Shown: positions 35,803-44,321 of the stretch, one piece after another
Numbering within the stretch: position 1 is the first letter of the stretch
Layout: each line of letters begins with the position of its first letter
Assembly: GCF_025145285.1 (NCBI RefSeq)
Contig: NZ_CP102251.1
Span: 2,108,001 to 2,172,000 of the forward strand
Reading direction: 5' to 3'
DNA: 64,000 nucleotides
Source: Alistipes onderdonkii
Lineage (GTDB): Bacteria > Bacteroidota > Bacteroidia > Bacteroidales > Rikenellaceae
The notes under the pieces: generated by a model
The model's database searches: none
The model's input: only the letters and a program-made list of their open reading frames with translations
What the model was told of the DNA's origin: nothing
Made by a program: the position numbers and the translations under genes

Positions 35803-36897
35803 CTAATCCTCCCGTTCGGTCTGCGGCAGGTCTTTGACCGAGATGTCGCGTCCGCCTTTCTCGCGTTCGGCGCGCTGCAACGGGTTGCGGCTCCATTCCG
35901 TCCAGGCGCGGCGGTGCTCCACGATGTCGATGGCGGCGTAGATCGCCGACCTCATCGACTGCGCATCGGCCTTGTCCTGCCCCGCGATGTCGTAGGCCGT
36001 GCCGTGGTCGGGCGACGTGCGTACCTTGGCGAGCCCCGCCGTGAAGTTCACGCCATCGGGCGAGAGCGTCTTGAAGGGCGCCAGCCCCTGGTCGTGGTAC
36101 ATGGCCAGGATGCCGTCGTACTTGGCGTATCCGCCCCCGGCGAACAGCCCGTCGGCCGCAAAGGGGCCGAATGCCAGCACGCCTTGTCTGAATGCCTCGA
36201 CGATGGCCGGGCGGATGATCTCCTGTTCCTCGTGTCCGAGCAGCCCGCCGTCCCCGGCGTGGGGGTTGAGCGCCATCACGGCGATGCGCGGCTCGACGAT
36301 GCCGAAATCCTCGATGAGCGAGCGGCGCAGCGTGTGCAGGTCGCGCACGATCTTCTCCTTGGAAATGCTGCGGCTGATCTCCGACACGGGGATGTGCTTG
36401 GTGACCAGCCCCACGCGCAGCACGTCGCTGCACAGGATCATCATCGGCTCCCCGCCCAGCTCCGCCCCGAAGAATTCGGTGTGGCCCGTGTAGCTGAAAT
36501 CCTCGCCCTGTACGCTCTCCTTGTTGAAGGGTGCCGTGACGATGGCGTCGAGCGTCCCTTCCTTCAAATCCTGCGTCGCCGTGCGCAGCGCTTCGACCGC
36601 AGCGCGTCCGGCCTGGGGCGATGCCTTGCCCGGCTCCGGCTGCCCGGCCTCCCCGCATACGATGAGGTTGGCCTTGCCGCGGCGGGCGTCGCGTGCCGCG
36701 GGCACGGTGTTGAACGCCACCGGTTCGGTGTCGCCCAGCGTATTTCGGTAATAGGCCGCCGCCGCTGGCGAACCGTAGACGACGGGCGTGAAGAGCTCCG
36801 TCATGCGCGGGTCGGAAAGGGCCTTGAGGATCACCTCCCAGCCGATGCCGTTCGGGTCTCCCTGCGTGATGCCTATTTTGAGTTTGTATTCAGACAT
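35803..36897 (-). CDS. pdxA: 4-hydroxythreonine-4-phosphate dehydrogenase
   Basis: This NAD-dependent enzyme makes the aminoketone used to form pyridoxine 5'-phosphate. The start KIGITQGDPNGIGWEVILKAL is the family signature; the metal-binding His sites appear in YTGHTEFFG, in SLIEDFGI-VALNPHAGDGGLLGHEE and in YHDQGLAPFK, and GVNFTAGLAKVRTSPDHGTAYDIAGQ is the conserved C-terminal block. The length of 364 aa is slightly longer than E. coli PdxA. Its promoter -7 element lies at 36918-36926. Confidence 0.95.
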   Translation of the reverse strand: MSEYKLKIGITQGDPNGIGWEVILKALSDPRMTELFTPVVYGSPAAAAYYRNTLGDTEPVAFNTVPAARDARRGKANLIVCGEAGQPEPGKASPQAGRAAVEALRTATQDLKEGTLDAIVTAPFNKESVQGEDFSYTGHTEFFGAELGGEPMMILCSDVLRVGLVTKHIPVSEISRSISKEKIVRDLHTLRRSLIEDFGIVEPRIAVMALNPHAGDGGLLGHEEQEIIRPAIVEAFRQGVLAFGPFAADGLFAGGGYAKYDGILAMYHDQGLAPFKTLSPDGVNFTAGLAKVRTSPDHGTAYDIAGQDKADAQSMRSAIYAAIDIVEHRRAWTEWSRNPLQRAEREKGGRDISVKDLPQTERED

Positions 36898-36917
36898 AGA
36901 TACATATATTTCAACTT

Positions 36918-36926
36918 ACAAAGATA
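36918..36926 (-). promoter_or_regulatory. pdxA promoter -7 element
   Basis: The minus strand reads TATCTTTGT, with TTG about 18 bases further upstream. The leader is about 15-20 bases. Confidence 0.65.
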
Positions 36927-36998
36927 CATATTATTCAGAATTGGCAATGCGCCGGATCGAATTTAAATGAAATTTTGCATTCCTGCGGCCCGGAATGT

Positions 36999-37030
36999 TT
37001 TGCGGATGGGCTTATTTTTCCTACCTTTGT
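36999..37030 (+). promoter_or_regulatory. exact promoter ahead of a structured RNA
   Basis: TTTG at 36999-37002, a 19-base spacer and TACCTTTGT at 37022-37030 are a full consensus match. The nearest coding start is more than 200 bases away. Confidence 0.8.
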
Positions 37031-37036
37031 CTTATG

Positions 37037-37236
37037 CAGCCTGTTAGGGTTGCCGACATATTCGGATAAAGGCGCATCGGCTTTTTTCTTACCATCGGAA
37101 ATTGGACACTTTCGTGTAGCGTAAGGAACGAAGGTTGATGCTCTCGCTGTTTTTCGGCGTGGGCATTGGCCGCATTCTACGTTACAGGTCGTCCAATACC
37201 TCGATGGTGGATTCGGTATCTTTGCCCGCGCTTTTT
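37037..37236 (+). ncRNA. candidate rod-shaped RNA (unassigned; 6S-like in shape)
   Basis: Downstream of an exact promoter the plus strand can fold into one long interrupted hairpin. Paired segments, from outside in, are 37091-37097 with 37202-37208, 37101-37107 with 37191-37197, 37115-37123 with 37178-37186, and 37133-37147 with 37157-37171 (one mismatch). Non-Watson-Crick pairs in these helices are G-U on the plus strand but would be C-A on the minus strand, which supports plus-strand transcription. T tracts at 37082-37087 and 37231-37236 could be ends. It may be a free RNA such as 6S, or the leader of the 37259 gene; a MITE-like remnant is also possible. No match to a named RNA family can be claimed from sequence alone. 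Confidence 0.5.
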
Positions 37237-37258
37237 TCCGGAGCAACAGCTCTGAAAG

Positions 37259-37618
37259 ATGGAACCTTGCGCAAAAAAAATTACGCGGAAAAACAACCCG
37301 GCCCTGGTCGCCGCGGTTTTCCGGCTGATGTTCGAGACCCTTTGGATTCCGCCCTACGACCGCCGCAAATGCAATGCCCTGGTCGTGGATTTCGAACTCT
37401 GCGCCCGCTCCGCGGTGACACGGCTGGCTGCTACCGACCTTGCGGCCGCCTCGGGGGTCGAGCTGGACGAAATGCGCTATGCCGTGGAGTGCCTCCTGCG
37501 GAGCATCGAACGGCTCGATGCGGCGCGACTCCTGCCGCCCGAGCGGTGTGCCGAAGCTCTGGAAGCCGTACGCAGCATGGTTGCCGGCCTGCGCGAACGG
37601 TGTGCCGACCCGGTGTGA
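37259..37618 (+). CDS. small helical protein of unknown function, 119 aa
   Basis: I do not recognise a family. The predicted protein is largely helical, with a basic N-terminus (MEPCAKKITRKN), a hydrophobic helix around ALVAAVFRLMFETLWI and two Ala/Leu-rich helices at the C-terminus; four Cys are present. A -7-like element TATCTTTGC lies at 37217-37225, 33 bases upstream. It is isolated between pdxA and a convergent methyltransferase gene. Coding status is supported by codon composition similar to its neighbours but not by homology. Confidence 0.5.
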   Translation: MEPCAKKITRKNNPALVAAVFRLMFETLWIPPYDRRKCNALVVDFELCARSAVTRLAATDLAAASGVELDEMRYAVECLLRSIERLDAARLLPPERCAEALEAVRSMVAGLRERCADPV

Positions 37619-37763
37619 GTGCGGCGACCTCCTGCCCGTTGCTTCCGGTGCCATGCTCCGATAAGCGGGTGTAATCGACTTTATTCGGCGGATAACAGCT
37701 GAAATACGATGATGAAACCGGGCTGGCACGCCTTCCCGCCGCCTGTTTGCGGCTTCTCCCTGC

Positions 37764-38540
37764 CTATTTTTTACTCCTCCGCGCCTGTCCCGGGCCCCCG
37801 GTGCCTGCCTGCCGCCGGAATTCGGCGCAGACGATCCCCGTCGCCATCGCCACATTGAGCGATTCCGAACCCCGCCGGTCGGCCGGGTAAGGCGGGATGA
37901 ACAATTTGCGGGTGACGGTCGCGGCCGCGGCGTCCGAAATGCCGCGCCCCTCGTTGCCCATGACGACGATCCCCGCCTCCGGGAGCGATGCCCCGTAGAT
38001 GTTCTCCCCCTCCAGGAAAGTCCCGCACACCGGCAGCCCGGCGTCCGCGGCTCGGCGCAGGAACCCTCCCAGGTCGGTGTAGTGCACCCTGACGCGGAGT
38101 ATGGCGCCCATCGTGGCCTGCACGACCTTGGGGTTGAAACAGTCGGCCGAGGCCTCCGAGCAGACGATGTCCGTGATGCCGAACCAGTCGGCCAGCCGGA
38201 CGATCGTGCCCAGGTTGCCCGGGTTCTGGACGTCGTCGAGCGCCAGCGTCAGCCGTCCCGCGAGAGCCCGCATATCCAGTCCGTAATGCGGTATTTCGAC
38301 CAGCGCCAGCGAGTTGGAGGCTGTTTTCAGCAGCGACAGCCGCTCCATCTCCTTCGTGCCGACGACCTCGACTTCCGGCCCTGCGAACAGGCCCTCCAGG
38401 GCGAATATCTTGCGTACCCCGAGGTGCGACGTGCGCAGCTCGCCGATGAGTTTCTCCCCTTCGGCGACGAACAGTCCGTGCTCCGTGCGCCCGCGTTTGC
38501 CGGCCAGCGCGCGGACGAGTTGTATGTCGGCTTTTGTCAT
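37764..38540 (-). CDS. SpoU/TrmH-family RNA 2'-O-methyltransferase, 258 aa
   Basis: This uses S-adenosylmethionine to methylate a ribose 2'-OH in rRNA or tRNA. The N-terminal substrate-binding domain (about 1-90) is followed by the knotted SPOUT domain with the three family motifs LDDVQNPGNLGTIVR, VVMGNEGRGIS and IPPYPADRRGSESLNVAMA. The target nucleoside is not predictable. It overlaps rnz by 4 bases and is the last gene of the trxB-rnz run. Confidence 0.92.
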   Translation of the reverse strand: MTKADIQLVRALAGKRGRTEHGLFVAEGEKLIGELRTSHLGVRKIFALEGLFAGPEVEVVGTKEMERLSLLKTASNSLALVEIPHYGLDMRALAGRLTLALDDVQNPGNLGTIVRLADWFGITDIVCSEASADCFNPKVVQATMGAILRVRVHYTDLGGFLRRAADAGLPVCGTFLEGENIYGASLPEAGIVVMGNEGRGISDAAAATVTRKLFIPPYPADRRGSESLNVAMATGIVCAEFRRQAGTGGPGQARRSKK

Positions 38541-39460
38541 CGTTGTTTTTCTAAGGTGAACGTCACCCCTTCGGTGGCGGGGTAGGTTTCGGGGAAGATC
38601 GCACGGGCCTCTTCGACCAGCATGTTTTCATCCTTGTAGCGCGACGAGTAATGCCCGATCACCAGCCGCTTCGCCCCGGCTTTCAGGGCTGCCTTGGCCG
38701 CGTCGGCCGTCGTCGAGTGTCCGCGCTCCCGGGCCGCCTTCTGCTCCGCCGCGGCGTAGGTCGCCTCGTGGTACATCAGATCGGCGCCTGCGGCCAGCGC
38801 TGCGGCCTTGGCCGAAAAGTTGGTGTCCGACAGGTAGGCGTACGACCGGGGGGCGTAGGGACGGTAGGTCAGTTCCCCGTTGGGGATCACCTCCCCCGTG
38901 GAGAGCGTGACGTCCTCGCCCCGCTTTGCGGCGGTGATCTGTGCGACCGAAAGCCCGTATTTCGTAATCTTGAACTTGTCGACGTTCAGCGCCGGCTCCT
39001 TTTCGCGGAAAAGGAACCCCGCCGTCGGCACGCGGTGGCGCAGCGGTATGCTCCACACCTCCAGCGTACGGTTTTCCATCAGCAGCGCATGCTTGGTCGT
39101 GTCGACCTCCGTCCATACGACCGGGTAGGGCAGTTCGCTGTCGAAATATTTGAGGTGGCAGGCCAGAATCTCGCCCATCGGTGCCGGTGCGAATACCCGC
39201 AGCGGGGTCTTGCGGCCGTAGAGCGCCAGCGTCGAGATCAGCGGGAACAGCCCGAATACATGGTCGCCGTGCAGGTGCGAGATGAACACGGCACGCAGCC
39301 TGAGCGGGTTGATGCCGTAACGGATCAACTGTTGCTGTACCCCTTCGCCCGCATCGACCAGGTAGTACTGCTCGTGCACGTTGACCACCTGCGCCGACGG
39401 GTGCCGGCTCAGGGTGGGCTTCGCGGAGGAAGACCCCAGTATGGTGACGCTGAAACTCAT
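38537..39460 (-). CDS. rnz: ribonuclease Z
   Basis: This is a zinc-dependent endonuclease of the metallo-beta-lactamase fold that trims tRNA 3' ends. The metal motif HLHGDHVFGLFP is present near residue 62, followed by later metal ligands in DTNFS, YHEATYA and GHYSSRY. The length of 307 aa fits the short form (ElaC-type). It begins 6 bases after the trxB stop and its end overlaps the methyltransferase start by 4 bases. Confidence 0.95.
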   Translation of the reverse strand: MSFSVTILGSSSAKPTLSRHPSAQVVNVHEQYYLVDAGEGVQQQLIRYGINPLRLRAVFISHLHGDHVFGLFPLISTLALYGRKTPLRVFAPAPMGEILACHLKYFDSELPYPVVWTEVDTTKHALLMENRTLEVWSIPLRHRVPTAGFLFREKEPALNVDKFKITKYGLSVAQITAAKRGEDVTLSTGEVIPNGELTYRPYAPRSYAYLSDTNFSAKAAALAAGADLMYHEATYAAAEQKAARERGHSTTADAAKAALKAGAKRLVIGHYSSRYKDENMLVEEARAIFPETYPATEGVTFTLEKQR

Positions 39461-39466
39461 GCGTTT

Positions 39467-40399
39467 TTAGTTGGCCCGGCTTAACAGGAAACGCTCGCAG
39501 TCGATGGCCGCGATGCAGCCCGAAGCGGCCGCCGTGACGGCCTGCCGGTAGTGCGGGTCGCGGACGTCGCCCGCGGCGAAGACGCCTTCGATGTTGGTTA
39601 TCGACGTGCCCGGTTCGACCTTGATGTAGCCTTCGGCGTCGAGCTGCAACTGGTCGCGGAACAACTCCGTGTTGGGGTGGTGCCCAATGGCCAGGAAGAA
39701 GCCCGAGATGTCGATCTTCACCTCCTTGCCGTCGTTGCAGCGCAGCAGTGCGCCCGTCACGCCCGACTCGTCGCCCAATACCTCGGCGGTGTTGTGGTTG
39801 AATATCACCTCGATGTTGGGGGTGCTGAACACCCGCTGCTGCATCGCCTTCGAGGCGCGCAGGTGGGGTTTGCGCACGATCATGTAGACCTTGCGGCAGA
39901 TCGAGGCGAGGTAGGTGGCCTCCTCGCAGGCGGTGTCGCCGCCGCCGACCACGGCTACGTCCTTTTTGCGGTAGAAGAAGCCGTCGCAGGTGGCGCAGGC
40001 GCTCACGCCCATGCCGCGGAATTTCGTCTCCGAGGGGAGCCCCAGGTATCTGGCCGAGGCGCCCGTGGCGATGATCAGGGTTTCGGCCCTGATCTCCGTC
40101 TGGCCGTCGATCACCACGTGGAACGGCCGCGACGAGAGGTCTACGCGCGTGGCGGTGCCCGTGCGGATCTCGGCGCCGAAGCGCTCGGCCTGGCGCCGCA
40201 TGTCGGCCATCATCTGCTGGCCGCTGACCCCGTCGGGGTAGCCCGGGAAATTCTCCACGTCGGTCGTCGTCGTGAGCTGCCCGCCCGGTTCGATGCCCTC
40301 GTAGAGTACGGGCCGGAGGTTTGCACGCGACGTATAGATGGCGGCCGTGTATCCTGCGGGGCCGCTGCCGATAATCAGGCATTTGATCGTTTCTTCCAT
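39467..40399 (-). CDS. trxB: thioredoxin-disulfide reductase
   Basis: This FAD enzyme reduces thioredoxin with NADPH. The FAD motif IIGSGPAGYTAAIY is near the start, the redox-active pair is in SACATCDGFF, the NADPH motif is VVGGGDTACEEA and the C-terminal FAD motif is GVFAAGDVRD. I chose the Met at 40399 (310 aa) as it gives the normal length and start; the open frame upstream has no family sequence. The rnz gene follows after 6 bases. Confidence 0.96.
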   Translation of the reverse strand: MEETIKCLIIGSGPAGYTAAIYTSRANLRPVLYEGIEPGGQLTTTTDVENFPGYPDGVSGQQMMADMRRQAERFGAEIRTGTATRVDLSSRPFHVVIDGQTEIRAETLIIATGASARYLGLPSETKFRGMGVSACATCDGFFYRKKDVAVVGGGDTACEEATYLASICRKVYMIVRKPHLRASKAMQQRVFSTPNIEVIFNHNTAEVLGDESGVTGALLRCNDGKEVKIDISGFFLAIGHHPNTELFRDQLQLDAEGYIKVEPGTSITNIEGVFAAGDVRDPHYRQAVTAAASGCIAAIDCERFLLSRAN

Positions 40400-40553
40400 G
40401 ACTTGTAATTTTTTGTATTTGTTATTGTGATTATATGCTCCGAAGTCCCGCCGGTCGCCTTTTCCGGTTGTGCCGGGCAGCGCCCCTCTGGGCCGGGTTT
40501 GCCAATGCAGCCGGAAGGCGCCGATAACAGCGAAATATCTAATATTGCCGTTG

Positions 40554-41561
40554 TCACCTGCAAATTTCAGGCCCGCAGGGCTCCGGGACTTCCGTCCGGA
40601 ACTCCGTGAGGCGGCGTCCCAGGTAGTCGAACAGCGCCCAGTGCCCGTTGTTGCGCACATGCACCACGCTGGCGGCGGGGTCGTAGTCGACGATTTCGTA
40701 TTCGGGAGGTATGACGTAACAGCCCCGGCGGTCGATCAGCCCCATCCCCGTCTGCGTCTGTACCTCGGCGCGGCCTTCGCGGAAATCGCCCGCCCAGACG
40801 AACTGCGCCGGGATCACCGGGTTGTTGTCCGTATCCACGAACCCGAATCCGTTGTCGTCCTCCACGCACACCAGCCCTTCGAATACGTGGCTCGTCCAGC
40901 GGTGCCCGGTCAGGCTGCGCAGCGGGTTGTAGGGTGCTGTGACGTCGTTGGCCGTCTGGCGGGGCGCGGGTGCCTCGGCGATCCTGTGCCGGAGTGCGGC
41001 GAATGCCTCCCTGTCACCCGTGCCGAGCTCCGCCGTGCCGATGCGGGCATCGTAATAGCGTATCGGGACGAACCGTCCCCGGTGCCAGCGGAGGTTCGTT
41101 TCCTTGAGGTTGTTGTGTGTGAATTCCAGCTCCCCGAGCGCCGCCTGCAATGTGTCGAGCGCCGCGAGCAGCGTCGCCTTGTCCTCGGCGAGCAGCGCTT
41201 CGGCGAACTCCCACCCCGCAGGCAGGTGCTGCAACACCAGGTCTGTGTGCCGTTCCGCGCCCGTGGCGTCGTGCCAGCGCATTTCGCCCGGCAGTATGCG
41301 GCATTCCGCCAAGTAGCCGGTGTTGAGTTTGCGCAGCGCCGAGACCGTGCGTTCGATCCGGGGCATGGCCGACGGGTTCAGGGGCATGGCGACGAGCCAC
41401 CGCTCGCCCCGCCATTCGACTTCCGCCTCGGCGAAACGCGTCGTGCGCACCAGGCGCGGTATGCCGTTGGGTTCCGTAACGGGGCGGGCGTCGGCGAGCG
41501 TCGCCAGCGACAGGTCGGGCGTCAGCAGTGCCCGGGAGAAATGTTGCAGGGTCACTATCAT
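40554..41561 (-). CDS. pseudokinase-like protein with WG repeats, 335 aa
   Basis: The N-terminal two thirds look like a small protein-kinase or aminoglycoside-kinase fold: H149-N-N-L-K153-E-T-N156 aligns with the HGDLKPEN catalytic loop of the kinase at 46762, but the catalytic Asp is Asn 151. Asp 171 in YYDARIG fits the metal-binding position. The C-terminal third (about 230-325) has WG-type beta repeats: GFGFVDTDNNPVIPAQF, GMGLIDRRGCYVIPPEYE and GHWALFDYLGR. It starts two bases after the stop of the vWA gene, so the two are coupled. A regulatory or scaffold role is my inference; no function is known. Confidence 0.72.
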   Translation of the reverse strand: MIVTLQHFSRALLTPDLSLATLADARPVTEPNGIPRLVRTTRFAEAEVEWRGERWLVAMPLNPSAMPRIERTVSALRKLNTGYLAECRILPGEMRWHDATGAERHTDLVLQHLPAGWEFAEALLAEDKATLLAALDTLQAALGELEFTHNNLKETNLRWHRGRFVPIRYYDARIGTAELGTGDREAFAALRHRIAEAPAPRQTANDVTAPYNPLRSLTGHRWTSHVFEGLVCVEDDNGFGFVDTDNNPVIPAQFVWAGDFREGRAEVQTQTGMGLIDRRGCYVIPPEYEIVDYDPAASVVHVRNNGHWALFDYLGRRLTEFRTEVPEPCGPEICR

Positions 41562-41563
41562 CT

Positions 41564-42421
41564 CTATTCGGTTTTGACGCTGATGGAACCTATGTTGAGC
41601 ATGGCGACCAGCTGGGCCGCCGAGGCGTTGTAGCTCATGCCGCGGAAGGGCGGGATCGCACCCGGGCCCTTGGCTTCGCGGATGGCCTCGTTGAAGACCG
41701 CGGGCATTTCGCTCGAACAGTCGTAGAGCAGCGAGGCATACCGGTTGGTGTACCGGGCTTCGTGCGCCTCGGGGAAGAATACCGGACGTTCGGTATCCCC
41801 GGCGGCGATATGGATATTGATCAACAGAACATTGCCGTCGACGGTGCCCAGCGCCTTGATCTGGTCGCAGACCGTGCGCAGCTCCTCGTTGTCGCAGTCC
41901 GTGGCCTCGCCGTCGGTGATGTTGAAGACCACGGGAGGGAAACTTTCGGCGTTGGCCGTGCGGGAAGTCCATCCGGCGGCTATGTCCCTCACGCGGCGCA
42001 GTGCCTCGCACATCGGCGTCTGCCCGGCCGACAGGGGCTTGATCCACGCCGGTGCGGGAATCTCCCGCAGGGCGATGCTGCCGTCGGGAAGCCGGTGTTC
42101 GACCACCTCCGTGTGCACCGGCATCTCCTGTGCCGCGAGGGCGCTGACAGGCACCAGATCCTCGCCTCCGGGCAGCAGCGAGCGTACCTCGTCGTCACCC
42201 GAATAACCGACCACGGCGATGTCGTAATAGTCGCGTACGCCGTCGCTGCGGCGTGCCCGTTCGACAAGCTCGAACAGCAGGTCGTTGGTGATGGTTGCAA
42301 CCGCTTCGGCCTTGGTCATGCAGCGTCCCCGGAAGAGGATGCTTTCGGCCATCGACCCCGAGCCGTCTATGGCCAGGATGAATGCCGTGCGGTGGTTGCG
42401 TGTGATGCTCTGTGTATACAT
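41564..42421 (-). CDS. von Willebrand factor A domain protein, 285 aa
   Basis: This is a single cytoplasmic vWA domain without signal peptide. The MIDAS metal site is complete: DGSGSM (Asp 19, Ser 21, Ser 23), a Thr in SAGQTPMCEAL and Asp in FNITDGEATD. It resembles TerY-type vWA proteins, which in tellurite/stress (Ter) gene sets are linked to kinases and phosphatases. Here it lies 7 bases after a DUF4954 gene and 2 bases before a pseudokinase-WG gene, so the three form one operon. Confidence 0.87.
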   Translation of the reverse strand: MYTQSITRNHRTAFILAIDGSGSMAESILFRGRCMTKAEAVATITNDLLFELVERARRSDGVRDYYDIAVVGYSGDDEVRSLLPGGEDLVPVSALAAQEMPVHTEVVEHRLPDGSIALREIPAPAWIKPLSAGQTPMCEALRRVRDIAAGWTSRTANAESFPPVVFNITDGEATDCDNEELRTVCDQIKALGTVDGNVLLINIHIAAGDTERPVFFPEAHEARYTNRYASLLYDCSSEMPAVFNEAIREAKGPGAIPPFRGMSYNASAAQLVAMLNIGSISVKTE

Positions 42422-42428
42422 GTTGCGT

Positions 42429-44159
42429 CTATTTAAGTCCCCGGACGGAGTAGTAGTCGTCGCGCACTTCCCCTTCGTCGTCGCTGTCGAGGCCGTAGCT
42501 GACCGCCATGTCGAGCGAGCAGTCGCGGTCGCGGTCGGCGTCGGTCGTACGGCGCATCGTCGCGCGGGCGTTGCGCCCCGCCGCGATGGCCTCTTCTATC
42601 TCCGCCACGGTCGGGATGTGTCCCAGCAGCGATGCGTAGACCCCTTCGGCCCAGCTGTGGGCGTAGTCGTCGTAGTGGACGGAAAAGACCCTGAAACGGT
42701 TGTCCACCTCTTCGGGCGAGGCCAGTTCGCCGTGGTCTATGGCATCGAGGATGGCCTCGACTTCGCGTTTGGTGATATACTGCCCGGCGATGTCGAGCCA
42801 GCGGCCGCTGCCGTCGTAGCGTTCCGCCGATTCTCCCCGGTCGAGCATCGCGCCCAGCGCCGCCACGATGAAGCGGTTGTAGAGTCCGATGCCCCGTTTG
42901 AGGGCCGCCGCGCGGATGATCGCCTTCTGGTGGACGTACGTCGGGGCGTCGGGGTCTTCCTCTGCGATCGCGTGGAGCGTATCCACGGCCCTGAGCATTC
43001 CCGAGGTGATATAAGGGTTGTATTCTTCGAAGTTGATGACGTCGCGCCGTATGGTGCGGCGGTCGCGTGCCGGCCATTTCTCGATGTCGCGCACGGCGCC
43101 GTAGCTGGTGAGGTTCGCCCCGGGCATGAGCACCGAACGCCCCTCCTTTTCGATCAGGTATGAGTAGGGGAAGGCCGACGTGTCGTGGTGGAACGAGTGG
43201 TGCCCCATGATCATCGTGAAAGCCCCTTCCAGCGCAGGGGACATGATGTAGGCGCCGCTGGCGAACTTGCAGCCCCTGAGGTGCACTGCCTGGTGCACGG
43301 CGCCGCTCTTGAACAGGTGGTTGCTCTGGTTCGAGCCGCTGCCCGCGTTGAAAAACGAGAACATGCCCGCGATGAGCAGCGACGACTTGTGGTGCGAGAC
43401 GGTGTAGGGCCCCGCGAAGATCGAGGCGGCCTCGCCGTTCTCGCAGTGCGAATTGGCGAAAAACAGCGATTCGGCCGCCGTGAAGGCCTTGTCCAGCCGG
43501 CAGCTTTCGCCCACGAAACAGCGTTCGACGATCGAGCCGTTGTCGATCCGGGCGTTTTCCGCGGCGATGAAGTCGTAGGCCTTGACATCCACGCCGATGT
43601 GCGCACCGTCGCAGACCGTGCCGTTTTCGAGCAGGGAGGCGCCGTCGACGGTGACGTTGTCGCCGATGCGGACTTCGCGGATGAACCTGGCGCCGACGAT
43701 GCGGCTGTCCTTGCCGACGCTCCCCGTCTGCGAGGCGCGGGTTTCGGCATAGTCGTCGACCATCTTTTCCAGGGCCGCCATGGTCTGCGGGCGGTGCCGG
43801 TAGACGGCCATCAGATAGGCTGCCTGCGCCGAAAGGCGGTCGTAAATCTTCACCGTGCGCCCGCCGCATTCGTTCATCGTCGCCACGCCCACGCCGTTCC
43901 CGAACGTGCTCCTGCGGCGGCATTCGAGTGCCGTGACCCCTTCGACGAGCGCCCCTTCGCCGAGGTGGTAGTTGCACACCCGTGAGCGGATGATGCGTGC
44001 TCCGGAGCCGATCACGACCTTGCCTTCCAGGTGGCTTTGCAGCAACTGGAAGGGGGTGAAATCGTCGGTGACCGACACTTGCGACCACGCTTCGGCCGAG
44101 GAGCCGAGCGACTCGACCGCGGCGATTTCCGCCGGTGTCAAATTTCTGAATTGGGGCAT
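42429..44159 (-). CDS. DUF4954 left-handed beta-helix protein, 576 aa
   Basis: The central part contains many hexapeptide-type turns (for example SRIVGARFIREVRIGDNVTV, GAHIGVDVKAYDFIAAENARI) typical of left-handed beta-helix proteins such as sugar-nucleotide transferases, and the whole matches the DUF4954 family of Bacteroidota. The C-terminal third is helical and acidic at the end. No enzymatic reaction is established. The Met at 44159 was chosen because a -7 element at 44180-44188 lies inside the longer frame that begins at 44231. It heads the operon with the vWA and pseudokinase genes. Confidence 0.85.
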   Translation of the reverse strand: MPQFRNLTPAEIAAVESLGSSAEAWSQVSVTDDFTPFQLLQSHLEGKVVIGSGARIIRSRVCNYHLGEGALVEGVTALECRRRSTFGNGVGVATMNECGGRTVKIYDRLSAQAAYLMAVYRHRPQTMAALEKMVDDYAETRASQTGSVGKDSRIVGARFIREVRIGDNVTVDGASLLENGTVCDGAHIGVDVKAYDFIAAENARIDNGSIVERCFVGESCRLDKAFTAAESLFFANSHCENGEAASIFAGPYTVSHHKSSLLIAGMFSFFNAGSGSNQSNHLFKSGAVHQAVHLRGCKFASGAYIMSPALEGAFTMIMGHHSFHHDTSAFPYSYLIEKEGRSVLMPGANLTSYGAVRDIEKWPARDRRTIRRDVINFEEYNPYITSGMLRAVDTLHAIAEEDPDAPTYVHQKAIIRAAALKRGIGLYNRFIVAALGAMLDRGESAERYDGSGRWLDIAGQYITKREVEAILDAIDHGELASPEEVDNRFRVFSVHYDDYAHSWAEGVYASLLGHIPTVAEIEEAIAAGRNARATMRRTTDADRDRDCSLDMAVSYGLDSDDEGEVRDDYYSVRGLK

Positions 44160-44179
44160 TACAATCGTATTAAGCAGAT

Positions 44180-44188
44180 GCAAATATA
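44180..44188 (-). promoter_or_regulatory. promoter -7 element of the DUF4954-vWA-pseudokinase operon
   Basis: The minus strand reads TATATTTGC, a full match, 20 bases before the ATG. A good -33 box is not clear. Confidence 0.6.
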
Positions 44189-44272
44189 ACGAATTGTCCG
44201 CAAAAAACATATATCCCGCTGTTTTTCGCATGCCGGGCGATGCGCGCCCTTCCCCGGAGCCTCCCGATGAAA

Positions 44273-44308
44273 AATCCGGCTGCCTGGGAAAGCAGCCGGA
44301 TTTTTTTT
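44273..44308. terminator. bidirectional terminator below the 705-aa lipoprotein gene
   Basis: An 11-bp stem (44273-44283 and 44292-44302) is followed by T runs on the plus strand and has an A run before it, so it can work in both directions. It ends transcription from the lipoprotein gene at 44322. Confidence 0.88.
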
Positions 44309-44321
44309 GATTTTTTATGGG

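Noticed and set aside
37034..37069. 11-codon peptide frame at the start of the candidate RNA
   Set aside because: Too short to support as a gene and lies within the predicted folded RNA.
37101..37197. Inverted repeat as an insertion-sequence or MITE remnant
   Set aside because: No transposase, no clear target duplication, and the wobble pairs favour an RNA; kept as an alternative only.
36935..37855. 306-codon minus-strand frame through the structured RNA and the 119-aa gene
   Set aside because: Basic, motif-free sequence running through the candidate RNA and overlapping the methyltransferase end; judged a shadow.
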